Shown here: positions 1 through 11,196 of the stretch, piece after piece
How the letters are laid out: each line of letters starts with the position of its first letter
Position numbering within the stretch: position 1 is the first letter of the stretch
Assembly (NCBI GenBank): GCA_030267565.1
Contig: BRXU01000002.1
Span: 3,657,501 to 3,721,500, forward strand
Direction of reading: 5' to 3'
Source of the DNA: Pleodorina starrii
Lineage: Eukaryota > Chlorophyta > Chlorophyceae > Chlamydomonadales > Volvocaceae
DNA length: 64,000 bases
Program-made: the position numbers and the translations under genes
The notes under the pieces: model-generated
What the model saw: only the letters and a program-made list of their open reading frames with translations
Told to the model about the DNA's origin: nothing
Databases searched by the model: none

Positions 1-70
1 GGACGCCCATCTTGAAACGCTCCGCCCGCCGCGGCTGCACCACCTCAATCCCCCCCTTTGATACCGTTTA

Positions 71-312
71 CGGCCTCCGGCCTATACGTGGATAACCCCT
101 CCCCCGCCTCCGGCCTCCGGCCTATACGTGGATAACCCCTCCCCCGCCTCCGGCCTCCGGCCTATACGTGGATAACCCCTCCCCCGCCTCCGGCCTCCGG
201 CCTATACGTGGATAACCCCTCCCCCGCCTCCGGCCTCCGGCCTATACGTGGATAACCCCTCCCCCGCCTCCGGCCTCCGGCCTATACGTGGATAACCCCT
301 CCCCCGCCTCGC
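71..312 (+). repeat. 40-bp minisatellite, about 6 copies
   Basis: Exact 40-bp period; each unit carries the word CCTATACGTGGATAACCCC followed by a CCCCGCCTCCGG tract. Copies begin near 81, 121, 161, 201, 241 and 281 and are essentially identical. It sits just before the first visible kinase exon, in what is probably an intron. The same word recurs singly elsewhere in the window. Confidence 0.95.
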
Positions 313-419
313 TGCGGTGCCATCTTTACTGCGCCCTTCACTGCCCGCCGTCCCTTCGCGCCCCACCTGCCCCCTCTCTTGCCCCCGCCTCCGCCCCCTC
401 CCCCCGCCCCCCTGCGCAG

Positions 420-1263
420 CGCCCAGCCCAGTTACAGCTCCACCACCAAGGCATTCGGCCCCGAGCCCTCCTTTGTCCCGGAGGACGACAGCCTCTCCAC
501 CGGGGAGTCGACCGTGCACTCCTACGAGGTGGGCTGGGGTGGGGGGTCGGGGTCGGGGTGTTGGGTCGGGGTCAGTCGGGGTGGTATAACGAGAAATCGC
601 AGCGGAGAAGGAGACGGCGTGAGCGAACGGACCGGGGTCGGGGTGTTGGGTTGGGGTGGGGGGTCGGGGTGGGGGGCAGGGTCGGGACTCATCTTCCGGG
701 CCGCCCAAGTGGACGGTGCGCGCGTGTTGGACCCGCCACCCCGCCTGCCCGCATGGCCGCACTGCCCGCCCCCCTGCCTCCGCTTACCAACGCTGACCTT
801 CTTCGCTCCATCGCTTGCGGTTTCGTCTTTCTGGGACCATTCCTTGCGACCTCCCTCCTCCACCTCCCTCCTCCACCTCCCTCCTCCCCGTTCCGACCGA
901 CCCACCGGACCCACCGCCCCCTCCCGCCCGGTGCAGGTTCGGCTGGTGTTGGAGTTTTGCGACAAGGGCTCGCTCAAGGACGCGCTGGACCAGCATGCCT
1001 TCATGCAAGGTGGGTTGCCCGGGTGGGTGGGTGGGTGGGTGAGGGGGTGGGTGGGTGGGAGACTCGGAGTAGGATGGCCTCGGCGTCTCCGCTCGGTCGG
1101 TCGGTTGGCTGCTGACGTGGCTGCTAATGGGTTTGGTTGCCCACATTGGCCCCTTCGATAGCGCAGTAAGGGAAGAGTGAGACCCGCGGGTCGTTGCTCA
1201 AGTGCGGGCGGCGGGAAGCACAGCTTTTTTAAACATACTCGCATACGCACTCTTTGCGTAACA

Positions 1264-1327
<64 letters not shown>

Positions 1328-4300
1328 GAGCAACATCCATCCAAACACACACACACACACACACATACACTGTTTGCCGAGTAACACATAAACACACAAG
1401 TACACATACACGCGCACACAAACACACAAGCACACACTCGAAACGCACACCCACACCCACCCACACGCAGGTAACGCCTTCAACCTTGGCGCCATGCTCG
1501 AGACTGCCTCCGACATCGCCAAGGCCATGGTGCACATGCACGCTGCCAACGTGCTCCACTCGGACCTCAAGGCCCGCAACATCATGCTAAAGAGCAGCGG
1601 CACCGAGGGGCGTGGAGTGATTGCAAAGGTGGCGGACTTCGGGCTGTCCACGCGCATGGAGCACACGGAGACGCACCTCAGCTCGTGTTTCCAGGGCACA
1701 CTCACGCACATGGCGCCGGTGAGGGGGGAGGTGAAGGCAGGGAGGGAGGGCAGGCAGGCAGGGAGGGAGGGGAGGGGAGGAAGGGGAGGAAAGGGAGAGA
1801 ACGAAGTTGGCCGACGACTGGGGCGGCGTTGCACGGACGGAGGTCGTGTGGCTGCGTGCCTGTGTCTACCTCTTCCGTCACTTGACCCACACACCGAACA
1901 AAGCGGTACCTCGCCTGGTTGCTTTGTCCCGCCCCCGACCAGCCCCATGTTTCCCCTCCTGCACTTCCTCTGCTGGCCCCCCAAACCCTAAAACCCTAAA
2001 ACCCTAAAACCCTAAAACCCTAAAACCCTAAAACCCTAAAACCCAAACCCCACACCCCCGCTCACAGGAGGTGATGTTGGAGGGGCGCATCAGCAAGGCA
2101 GCAGACGTGTACTCGGTGAGGCGGCGGAGGCAGGCGGGGTGGTGGTGGTATTGGTGGGTGGAGTGTTGCCGGGTGATGGTGGTGGGGGTGGGGGTGGAGG
2201 CGTGAACACGGTACCGGTATGGCTACGGTCCGTATCCCTCCATGCGCTGGGTGGCATTCCGCCTTGCCCTCGGGGCTTTACCCGGCCTGCTGCCGGCTCC
2301 GCTGCCCACGCCTTCGCTTGCCGAACCCACCCACCCACCCGCGCCGCCCTGGAAGCTCCTCCCTCCCCTTCCCTCCCTCCCCTCCCCTCCGCTCCCCTCC
2401 CCCAGTGTCTCATGTCATCTAAAGGAGCACATCACTCCCTAACCCCAACTCCTCCCCTCCCCTCCCCTCCCCTCCCCCGCGTTCCCCTCGCCCCGGGCCG
2501 TTCTTATTACCCCCTCCCCTCCCCTCCCCTCCCCCGCGTTCCCCTCGCCCCGGGCCGTTCTTATTAACCCCTCCCCTCCCCTCCCCTCCCCCGCGTTCCC
2601 CTCGCCCCGGGCCGTTCTTATTACCCCCTCCCCTCCCCTCCCCTCCCCCGCGTTCCCCTCGCCCCGGGCCGTTCTTATTACCCCCTCCCCTCCCCTCCCC
2701 CGCGTTCCCCTCGCCCCGGGCCGTTCTTATTACCCCCTCCCCTGCCCTCCCTCCCCGCGTTCCCCTCGCCCCGGGCCGTTCTTATTACCCCCTCCCCTCC
2801 CCTCCCCTCCCCCGCGTTCCCCTCGCCCCGGGCCGTTCTTATTACCCCCTCCCTGCCCTCCCTCCCCCGCGTTCCCCTCGCCCCGGGCCGTTCTTATTAC
2901 CCCCACCCCCCCCCTCCCCTCCCCCGCGTTCCCCTCGCCCCGGGCCGTTCTTATTACCCCCTCCCCTGCCCTCCCTCCCCCGCGTTCCCCTCGCCCCGGG
3001 CCGTTCTTATTACCCCCTCCCCTCCCCCCCCCACCCCCGCGGTCCCCTCGCCCCGGGCCGTTCTCCTGACCCCCTCCCCTCCCCTCCCCTCCCCCGCGTT
3101 CCCCTCGCCCCGGGCCGTTCTTATTACCCCCTCCCCTCCCCTCCCCTCCCCCGCGTTCCCCTCGCCCCGGGCCGTTCTTATTACCCCCTCCCCTCCCCTC
3201 CCCTCCCCCGCGTTCCCCTCGCCCCGGGCCGTTCTTATTACCCCCTCCCCTCCCCTCCCCCGCGTTCCCCTCGCCCCGGGCCGTTCTTATTACCCCCTCC
3301 CCTGCCCTCCCTCCCCCGCGTTCCCCTCGCCCCGGGCCGTTCTTATTACCCCCTCCCCTCCCCTCCCCTCCCCCGCGTTCCCCTCGCCCCGGGCCGTTCT
3401 TATTACCCCCTCCCCAGCCCGCCCTCCCCCGCGTTCCCCTCGCCCCGGGCCGTTCTTATTACCCCCTCCCCTCCCCCGCGTTCCCCTCGCCCCGGGCCGT
3501 TCTTATTACCCCCTCCCCTGCCCTCCCTCCCCCGCGTTCCCCTCGCCCCGGGCCGTTCTTATTACCCCCTCCCCTGCCCTCCCTCCCCCGCGTTCCCCTC
3601 GCCCCGGGCCGTTCTTATTACACCCTCCCCAGCCCTCCCTCCCCCAGTTCGGCATCCTGATGTGGGAGCTGTTCTGCGCCGGCGACCCCTTCTCCGGAGT
3701 GCCCCGCGCCCATCTGGGTCACGCCATTACCAAGGAGTGCCGCCGCCCCAAGTTCCCGCCCTTCGCCCCCCGCGACTACGTGGCCCTGGCCGCCCGCTGC
3801 TGGGACCCCGACGCGGCGGCGAGGCCCACCTTCGAACAGGTCCTTTCCGAGCTGGTCCGCATGCGGGAGGAGCTGGGCGGCGGAGAATCGCAGCCGCTGC
3901 AGATCATACCGCCCGCGCCGCTGCCGAGGACCTTCAGCCGCAGCCGCAGCGACAGCACCACCGCCTCCCACGCCATCACCTCCTCCGCCACCCGCGTCGG
4001 CGGCGGCGGCAGCAGCGCCGCCGGCGCCGCCGGCGGCCTGCGGTTCCTGCAGGTGCCGCTGCACCTCCGCCACGCCGCCGGGCACGGCGCGCACGGCGGC
4101 GGCGGCGTCGCCACCGCCCGCGTCCTCCTGATGCGCAGCATGTCGGCGAACGCCGCCAGCGTCAGTCCCAGCCCCTTTGCGCTGTACGGCTCCGGAATCC
4201 AGGTGGGTGGCAGCGGCAGCGGCGGCGGCAGCGGCGGCGGCGGGGGCGGGGGCAGCATCTACAACGGCAGCGGCGGCAGCGCCTCGCTGTCGTCGGCGGA

Positions 4301-4577
4301 CAGCGAGGCGACGGCGGCGGCGGTGACGCGGCTGACGCTGGCGGGGCTGCAGGGCTGCGGCAGCGGCAGCGGCGTGTTGGGTCGGAGCGCCTCGGAGCGT
4401 GCGACTCGCGCGCAGCGGGAGCGGCTGCGGGCACTGCTGCTGGAGCGGCAGATGCGGAAGCTGGGCTTGCGGATGAACAGCCGCACCGGCTCGGGACCCG
4501 CGTCGCAGCTGCCAGTGCTGAATGAGGAAGAGGCGGAGCACAGGTGCACCGGCGGCGGCGGCGGCGGCAGCGAATGA
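420..4577 (+). CDS. TKL-type protein kinase, 5' end outside window
   Basis: Exons placed at 420-528, 937-1009, 1471-1718, 2068-2115 and 3648-4577; phases agree at every junction and the last exon ends with TGA. The 468 visible residues hold the kinase from the hinge (RLVLEFCDKGSLKDAL) through the catalytic loop HSDLKARNIML, the DFG motif in VADFGLS, the MAPEVM activation-segment end, and ADVYSFGILMWEL of subdomain IX. After the kinase there is a Ser/Gly-rich tail of about 230 residues with no domain I recognise. The N-lobe (P-loop, VAIK lysine) must lie upstream of the window, so ATP-site integrity cannot be judged. The catalytic HRD arginine is Ser here; HGD/HSD variants are common in plant and algal TKL kinases and do not imply inactivity. 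Probably a cytoplasmic Ser/Thr kinase; the substrate is unknown. Its introns are unusually repeat-rich. Confidence 0.85.
586..835 (+). mobile_element. Candidate TIR/MITE-like intronic element
   Basis: The left end (586-640) reads outward as GAAATCGCAGCGGAGAAGG followed by AGACGGCG and GAACGGACC. The right end (783-835) is an imperfect inverted copy ending in CGCTTGCGGTTTCGTCTTT. Both lie in one kinase intron. A second inverted pair occurs at 24119-24545. This looks like a short non-autonomous element with terminal inverted repeats, but no clear target-site duplication is visible. Confidence 0.5.
1262..1470 (+). repeat. (CA)n microsatellite and CA-rich tract
   Basis: A pure AC dinucleotide run of about 60 bp from 1262, followed by interrupted CA-rich sequence up to the acceptor of the kinase exon at 1471. 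It is intronic and forms an unusually purine-rich approach to the splice acceptor. Confidence 0.95.
1986..2044 (+). repeat. Interstitial telomere-type repeat (CCCTAAAA)7
   Basis: Seven perfect copies of the 8-mer CCCTAAAA (complement TTTTAGGG), from 1986 to 2041 plus a partial copy. TTTTAGGG is the telomere unit known from Chlamydomonas. The run lies inside a kinase intron, 24 bases before the acceptor of the exon at 2068, so it is internal to a gene and not a chromosome end. Confidence 0.95.
2455..3640 (+). repeat. Minisatellite of about 50-60 bp, about 21 copies
   Basis: Each unit has a constant core (CGCGTTCCCCTCGCCCCGGG then CCGTTCTTATTA) and a variable CCCCT tract, so unit length varies from about 50 to 60 bp. 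The array fills most of the kinase intron 2116-3647. One copy near 3060 has a diverged end (TTCTCCTGAC). Confidence 0.95.
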
Positions 4578-7500
4578 AACACCGATAAGGTCAGCCGGCC
4601 CCGCCTGTGCGGCGCGGCGCGACGCGGCGGGGCACGGCGGTGATCGGACAGCGGGTTTGCCGGTATGCGTGGTGGGCGCGGGGCCTGCTTGGATACCGGC
4701 CCATACGAGGTCGGGGTTGATGACCCGTGGGTCGCTTTGCCGTACCCGGTATCGCCGCCGCTGCGCTGCGCTGCGCTGTGCTATGCTGTGCTGTGCTGTG
4801 CTGTGCTGTGCTGGCACTCAAAAAGCAAGCAGCCCTTGAGGGGACGGGTAAAGGCGGGAGCTGCCACTGCTACGGCGGCGCTGCATCCTCCTCTCTCGAG
4901 GTATCCGGAGGTCAAGGGAGGCCCGCAAGCCGGTGTCGTGTTCCGGGCCCCCGCAGGTTGCACCACTGCCCTCGGGCTAGTGTGGCTGGGGAAAATGACA
5001 GCGGCAAAATGCTAAGCAAGAAAGCAACATGGGCGGCATGGGTTTCGATTGCATTATACGCGGGGTGTGGGCAAGCGGGAGGTAAAGGCGGTGTCAAGCG
5101 AGGGATGCACTTTGCACGGCGCCGCAATGGTGACGGCGGCCGCGGCGGCGCCGTCGGCATGGCGCTGCCGTCAGCATAACGCTGCGGGCGGAACCGTGTT
5201 GGCAATCAAATAAAGATGGTGGTGTTGCTTCTGTGTGGCTGTGGTGGCGCAATGGTGGATGTGTAGTACCAGGGATCGTGCGACGCTGTTGATCATGACT
5301 TATTTCGGAAAAGGAATGGTGCGGGAGTTGCTCAAGCCGAAAGTAACCGGGAAGAAGAAATGGGGGCAGGAAGAAAGTTTTCCTAGGGGCGAGCATTGCT
5401 CCCGGGGGGGCAGGGCGCAGGGCGGGCGCTTGATGCCGGTGGCTTCCCTGGGAGGTGCTCCAGGTGTATGCCGGGGGATGACCCGGGTGCGTGAGTGGGC
5501 GGATTGGGCGGGGTGGGTGGGTGCGGGTGTGCGGGTTGTGGTGCCAGGATATGAACTGCTGTTGGTGTGTAGATGCGGCCGAAATCGGGGATGCTATTAC
5601 GGCGCTGCCAAGGCCTGTTGGCCTTTCAAGAAGGGTGCGCACGGCTGGGCAGAGCCAGAGCCAGAGGGCGCACGCATGCGGTGGGATGGTACCGTATGGG
5701 GAGGGCGTGACACATTGTGTCGTTGCTGCTAGGTGTGGCGCATGGCGGCCTGTGTGTGTGTGTGTGTGTGTTGGGGGGGTGTAGTGCAGCACATAGTAAC
5801 GGCGGCGACCTGCGGGTAGCGGGGACCAGCGCAGCGCTGTCCTTGTGCGGGAGCCCTTGCCCTCGGCCGGGCGTGGCGGGGCCTTATGACGCGCAGCAGC
5901 ACTGACCGCCTTCCCAGAACCTCGGGCCGTGTGATGCGGGAGGTCAGGGAGGGAGGTCAGGGAGATTGCGATGCGGCTGGAGACGGCTCGCCATTGCGTG
6001 GTTGAAACCCACACGCTGCAGCTGCGGCAGGCTGCGGCTGGCTGTGGGTCTGAGTTGGTTGGTTGTTTAGTTGGCTTGGGGGTTGGTTGGTTGGTTGGTT
6101 GGTTGGTTGCAAAAGCCGAGCAGCAGCTCCCGACCCCTGGCTGCGGTGACGGGCACGCGGACAGCAGGCGACAGGCGGGCGGTGGGTTGGCTGGTACATT
6201 GCTCGCCCCTGGTGCATTCACATCATCGCGATGTGACTAGAAGGTCTTATTGCGAGCGAGCGCGGGGGCGGGGGCCGCCGCCTCCGTGCCAGGGCGGCAC
6301 ACAGAAGCAACTTCTCGATTCCAGCTCGGCTTCGGCTCGGCTCATTCGGCATTATATTCATTGATTGCGGATACAGCATGGGGGCGTACCGGAACGTCTT
6401 CGGCCTGGCAATCAGTGCATTGCCTGGCAATCAGTGCATGTCAAGAGCCAGAATGCGTATTATCTTCAATCCAGTATCAACGAATGCATCGGCTCGTCGT
6501 CGCTGCATCGGCATGAGGGGTTGATGGTTGGTGGTTGATGGTTGCAGCCGTGGTGCCAATGCGCCAGGATGCGGGAAGTTTTTCCTCGTCGTAGGCTTTG
6601 ATGGGGCGGGCGTGCGGGGACCGGGTGGCACAGCTGCGCGGGGGGGCGAGGACGGGGCCGGGGGTGAAGCGGTCGCAACGCAACACGGCGCCGCTCCCGG
6701 GTGGGGCCGCGAGTGCGCACAAGGGGGGTCGCGCTCTTTTCATTCATTACCGGGCGAGAAGCCGGCGGAACGTCGTCCGTTTCGCCTCATTCGATGGTAC
6801 GCGGGGAGGAGGAGGGCTCACGGGCCGCCGCGCCCTGGAGACGATCTCATCTGCGGGAAGTGGGGGGGGGGGCGGGAGCTACGCAGCCATGGGACAGTCA
6901 TTGCGAGGAGGAATGCGCTGCCGGGCTCGAAATTTACTGCAGTAGCTTCGTATGCGGGAGTGCTGCGTGTACCTGTCATTGACGGTGTGAGGTCCGGCTC
7001 AGTCTTGCAGAGCCGTGGAGAGACGGACGGGCGGGCGGGGTGGGGAAAGTTGCGGAGACCGCCACCGCGACTACAGACCACGCGCAGCGAACTGCAGATC
7101 TTTTGATTGCGGCAGCAATCCGGCAAAGCGTGCCTCACTCGGAAATACCGGGACTGCAAAATGAACATTACGGATTTACGGTAGGTGGTGATGGTGATAA
7201 GGATGGCGGCAATGAGCAGGCTCGGCTGGCGGCGGCGATGGTGGGGAGCAGCATCGCCGGCGGTGATTGCGGCTGGCGGTACTGGCGGTCATCGTTGTTG
7301 GGCGTGCGTGCGAAGATTTGAGGACCATAGCTGCGGCGGCTGGCCTGAGCAAGGCCCGACCTCTGCGCGCGCGCGCGTGTGTGTGTATGTGAGGGGGTGC
7401 CGGGTGTTCATGCGCGTTCCAGGATCACGCGCGCGTGGAGAAGAATTGATCAGGCCCGCTGGAAGTAGGCGGGAGGGTTTGGGTGTGCTTGTCTACTGCT

Positions 7501-8922
7501 GCCTTGGTCGTCTCCGCTGCAGTGCACGGCGGGTTGGCCCGGCGGCTCCGAAACCCTTTCTTCCCAGGGTCTGGAGCCCACTGCAGCGACGACAAGGAGC
7601 AGCAACGCATGGTGTATCGGCACTTCGGCAGGCGGCCGGCGTTCTGCACTGCTGCCTTCTCATCGTCCCTCCCATCGGATCGAAAGTCCCTAGAGGGATT
7701 TCTGCTTGCTTACGGCGCAGATTGAAACGGTCACTAGCTCGGGGCAGATTGAAACGGTCACTAGATAGGGGCGTTCGCAAGCCACTGACCGCCAGAAACG
7801 GCCAAAAAACGGCAAAGAAACGCCTCTCCTTACGTGCGTTGCCTATCTCCGCCAGGAGCTGATGCAAATGTTTTCAGTCGCCCCGGAAATTCCGGGCATC
7901 AAAGGGGTCACAAGCACGAGATGGAGACCGGGGTATGCGTATCGTTCCGGCTCACGGTGAGGTGTTTTTTGTACCCAGCAGGACCCAGCGCGGTGTGCGG
8001 CCGTGCCTACCAAGTGCAACGCCGTTGCGTGCTGGCGTTAAATTCATTCACAGATGTCTTCAAGAGAGTTCCGCGCCCACATGCTCATTCTCCGGCGGCG
8101 CCCGAAACGCGTGAACTGTGCGGCCGGACCTGCCGGACAACCCATGACATGGCAGCATGCAACGCACGCAAGTCACTTGACGTCACACGACCGCAGTTGG
8201 TTTGAGTCACAGCCGATGCAAGTGACGCCAAGGTCTTGATTACATCCACAGTAATCCACAGGCTGAAAGGGAAGCCAAAGAAGCCTGAGGTGGTGACTGG
8301 TGAGGCCTTCAATTTGGATTGTTGGCTTGGCGTTGCCGATATTAATATCAGCAACGGTCCTTTGACAGACTCCAACATATGCAATATGGCGCAAGGGACC
8401 TGGCATGAGAGCGCTACCATACGCCTCGCTGCTCGTGTTCGTGGCTGTTGCAATCACGAGAAAACCTGTGCACCGGTGCGGAACCTTAGCGTTCCAGCCT
8501 GAGTGTAAGACGAGGTAATATATCGAAGGTGTTACGGTGTCAGTTCTGTCCTTTACCTTACCGCATGTACGGCATTATGTTTTCGGGAGAGGTGGAAGTG
8601 GCCTTCCCCAAGACCTGCACTTATCTCGCATAGGATTCAAAATAGTTGCCGTTGTGATCAAGGTGCACTGCTTACGCTTTGAACGCTTGTTTCCAGGGTT
8701 CGAACTTGGGCGTTCAACGCCTGAAATTTTTTGTAGCAAATAGGAAGGACAAGCATCTTGGTTATCCCTTGTGGTGCTTATCTTTACAATTGTGGCACTT
8801 CTGTGCCCATAGGTGTGTCTTTAGAGATGCAACGCTAGGTTGTTTCCTGGCCGCAAGGCACAGTCCTTCCATCTCCCTCTTCTTCCTGGGATTGAATTAT
8901 CAGCGCAGCTAATTGGGCTTCC
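4578..8922. other. Kinase 3' UTR and intergenic region, no gene recognised
   Basis: I see no conserved coding sequence on either strand. A CTGTG-rich run lies at 4781-4812, (GGTT)n at 6085-6110, a tandem pair around GATTGAAACGGTCACTAG at 7720-7770, and a tandem 18-mer around TGGCAATCAGTGCAT near 6406-6440. Base composition becomes more AT-rich towards 8200-8900, as expected for the promoter of the downstream gene. No obvious TGTAA signal lies close to the kinase stop. Confidence 0.6.
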
Positions 8923-11196
8923 ATGGAAAGCCAGCAGCAGCCGGCCCAGCAGTCCTTGCAGTCTGCGGGACTGGTCTACGGAGGCGCGTTTGTAAACCAC
9001 TTTGTGCATCCTCAGCTGCAGCAGCTGGCCGAAGTGCAATGGAAGATTGAGCTCAGCGCGAAGCTGGCGGCCATCCTAGAGAAGTTGCGGGAGCGCTTCG
9101 CCAAGTCGCAAAACGTCTGCCTATGCCAGGCACGTATCGAATGCAATTACTTTGTTTGTACTTTATCTGCGTTGGGCGCCGGGTGAAGCAGCTCATTTGG
9201 CGTAGAGCACGTGTCGGGACTGGCTTCTGCCTGGTCGCAACGGCTGAAGTTAAGGGAAAATGGCGACGACGGATAAGGATGCCCGGTGTGGTGGCTCTGC
9301 CATGGACGTTGCGTTAAAGCTCACCTTCTCGGGCTGCCGTTCGCTGCTGTTTGCAGACCTGGGTTGGCGCGGATGGGTGCGACGCGGCGTTTCCAAACAA
9401 CTTGGAAGTAACGGTGAGGCAGACTCGTGATACTGGGAGGCCTGTGATAACGGGCGGTCGCCGCTCGCCGCCTGTTGCCTGGGCGTCTGTACCTAGTGCG
9501 CTCTCCCCTTCACTGCCGCGCCCCCTGGCCTTGGAACTGGCTTGTGACAAACGGCTCGATGTGCCACCTTCCTGCCCCCCTGTAGCTTTGGGCCGACCCT
9601 CGGCTGGCGATCGTGCTCGATCCGCTCTTCCAGGACTTGAGAGTCAAGAGGTCCGCTGGGTGACGGGGGCGGGGCGGGGGGGGGGATGCTTGAGAGGGAG
9701 TGCAAGGGAACGAGAATGCCCCCCTGTGAATATCGTGCTTTTTCTATTTGCTTTTTCCCGGCGGACAGATTGGTGCAAATTGAAGAACCCATGCTTCCCC
9801 CTCGCCCCTGCAATCGCAGCTGCCAGGGCCCCGTTTTCTTCCGGAACTCTATGCCGGGCAAGGTCTGGCGCTCTGGAGCGGTACAGATTGTCCAAAATCT
9901 TCGTATCCTGCCGCCGTCCTTGCATCCACGGAGCCAGCTTTCAGGTAAATAGCACGACGAGCCCACACTCCCGGCGAGGCGACGAACACAGGAGATTGCG
10001 CAGGGACAGCGATTGCGCGCGGGGGACGCGATTACAATTAGAGGCGCGAGGCGACTGCGTTAATGCTGCCCTGCGATTCACAGGAAAGGTTATCGAAACA
10101 GCCGCTCCTCCGTTCCGGCTTCCGTTCCCTCCCCTCTCCACACACACTCTCATCAACTCGTTCCTCCACTTGCCGCACGACAGAGGAGGCCCTGGAGCGG
10201 CTCGCGGAGGCGCTCTACATCCCCATCTATGACCTGTCCCGCCCGGCCCGGGGCCAGATCTGCGTCCTGGAGGTGCTGCTATCCACACGGGCGACGGAGG
10301 CGATGCTGGTGGCCGACGTCATCAGCTTCATCGGCAACCTCCTCACGGCGCTGCACCTCTCGCTCGCCAACCCCGTGCAGCAGCCGGTGCGGCGCAGCGT
10401 GCTGTCCGGGCGGCGGGCAAGGGCACCGGACAGCGACGGTGAGGCGAGCGATGACGAGGCGAGCCCGAGCGGCCGGCCGAGCGAGCAGCAGCAGCAGCAG
10501 CAGGGAGGAGCTCCGAACCGGAACGCGGAGGCGGATGCGGGGCCACGGGACCCCAGGCAGGGACACGGACAGCCGTGCACGCGGAGCAGAGAGCCGGGCG
10601 CGGGTGATGCCGCGGCGGCGGCCGGCGGCTCGGGGGCTTCCCCGGGGACCGGGGGCACGGCGGCGGGTGGCGGTATGTGCGCCCGCGAGGCTGCCGCTGG
10701 CGCACGCAGTCACAGCGGCGAGGCACTCGGCAACGGGGCTGCCGGGGCCGCGCCCGGCGGGTCAGCAGCGGGGGCAGTAGCGACGGCGGGTGTAGCACGG
10801 TGCGGCCGCGGAGGGCAGGAGGCGGCGCCGGCATGCTCCGAGCAGCCGACGCTTCCAGCGAGCCCCAGTCACGAGCGTGTGGCTCGGTTAGGCGACGCGG
10901 CAAACGTGTCAGCACCCGGCCACGCAGCGGGAGCTGGCGCGGCAGGAGCTCAGCGCCAGACCTGCGGCTCTGGCAGTGGCAGTGGGAGGTCGTGCCTGGC
11001 TGGGCCGGTGCCGCGCAAGGTTCGCAAGCTGCTGGACGGGCCCATGCAGCGCAGCAAGAGTGTGGCCTCAGTCATGGCACTATCCCACGGCATGCCTGAC
11101 AGCGACGACGAGGGGGGTGGAGGCGGTGGAGGGCAGGATCTGGCGCCGCCCAAGGGCGGCGTGGCGACCGGAATGGGGGAGGGTGCTTCGAAGTAG
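8923..11196 (+). CDS. GAF-like sensor protein of NIN-like (NLP) type, no RWP-RK
   Basis: Exons at 8923-9129, 9357-9413, 9634-9650 (17-nt microexon), 9769-9944 and 10184-11196 join in phase to 489 residues. The first intron appears to use a GC donor (CAG|GCACGT); only this choice gives the continuous VCLCQTWVGADG. Residues about 69-210 resemble the N-terminal GAF-like half of NIN-like proteins: an LCQTWV strand, PGKVWRSGAVQIVQNLRIL, then ALYIPIYD and QICVLEVLLST. In that family this region senses a signal (nitrate in plant NLPs), but binding residues cannot be assigned here. The rest is low-complexity (Gln run, Ser/Gly, acidic patch SDSDDEG-like) with no RWP-RK or PB1 domain before the stop. 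It could be a regulatory relative of the transcription factors, or a protein whose DNA-binding half was lost. Family call is by eye. Confidence 0.65.

Noticed and set aside
522..1559. Long minus-strand frame over the start of the kinase gene
   Set aside because: Shadow of GC-rich exons and the (CA)n tract read as (CV)n; no conserved features.
1471..1718. TKL kinase as a dead kinase because HRD reads HSD
   Set aside because: The Asp, the Lys of DLK and the DFG are present, and HGD/HSD loops occur in many active plant and algal kinases; the N-lobe is out of view.
4522..6221. Several frames of 100-375 codons on both strands after the kinase stop
   Set aside because: Mutually overlapping, low-complexity and without domain or splice-consistent continuation; treated as 3' UTR and intergenic.
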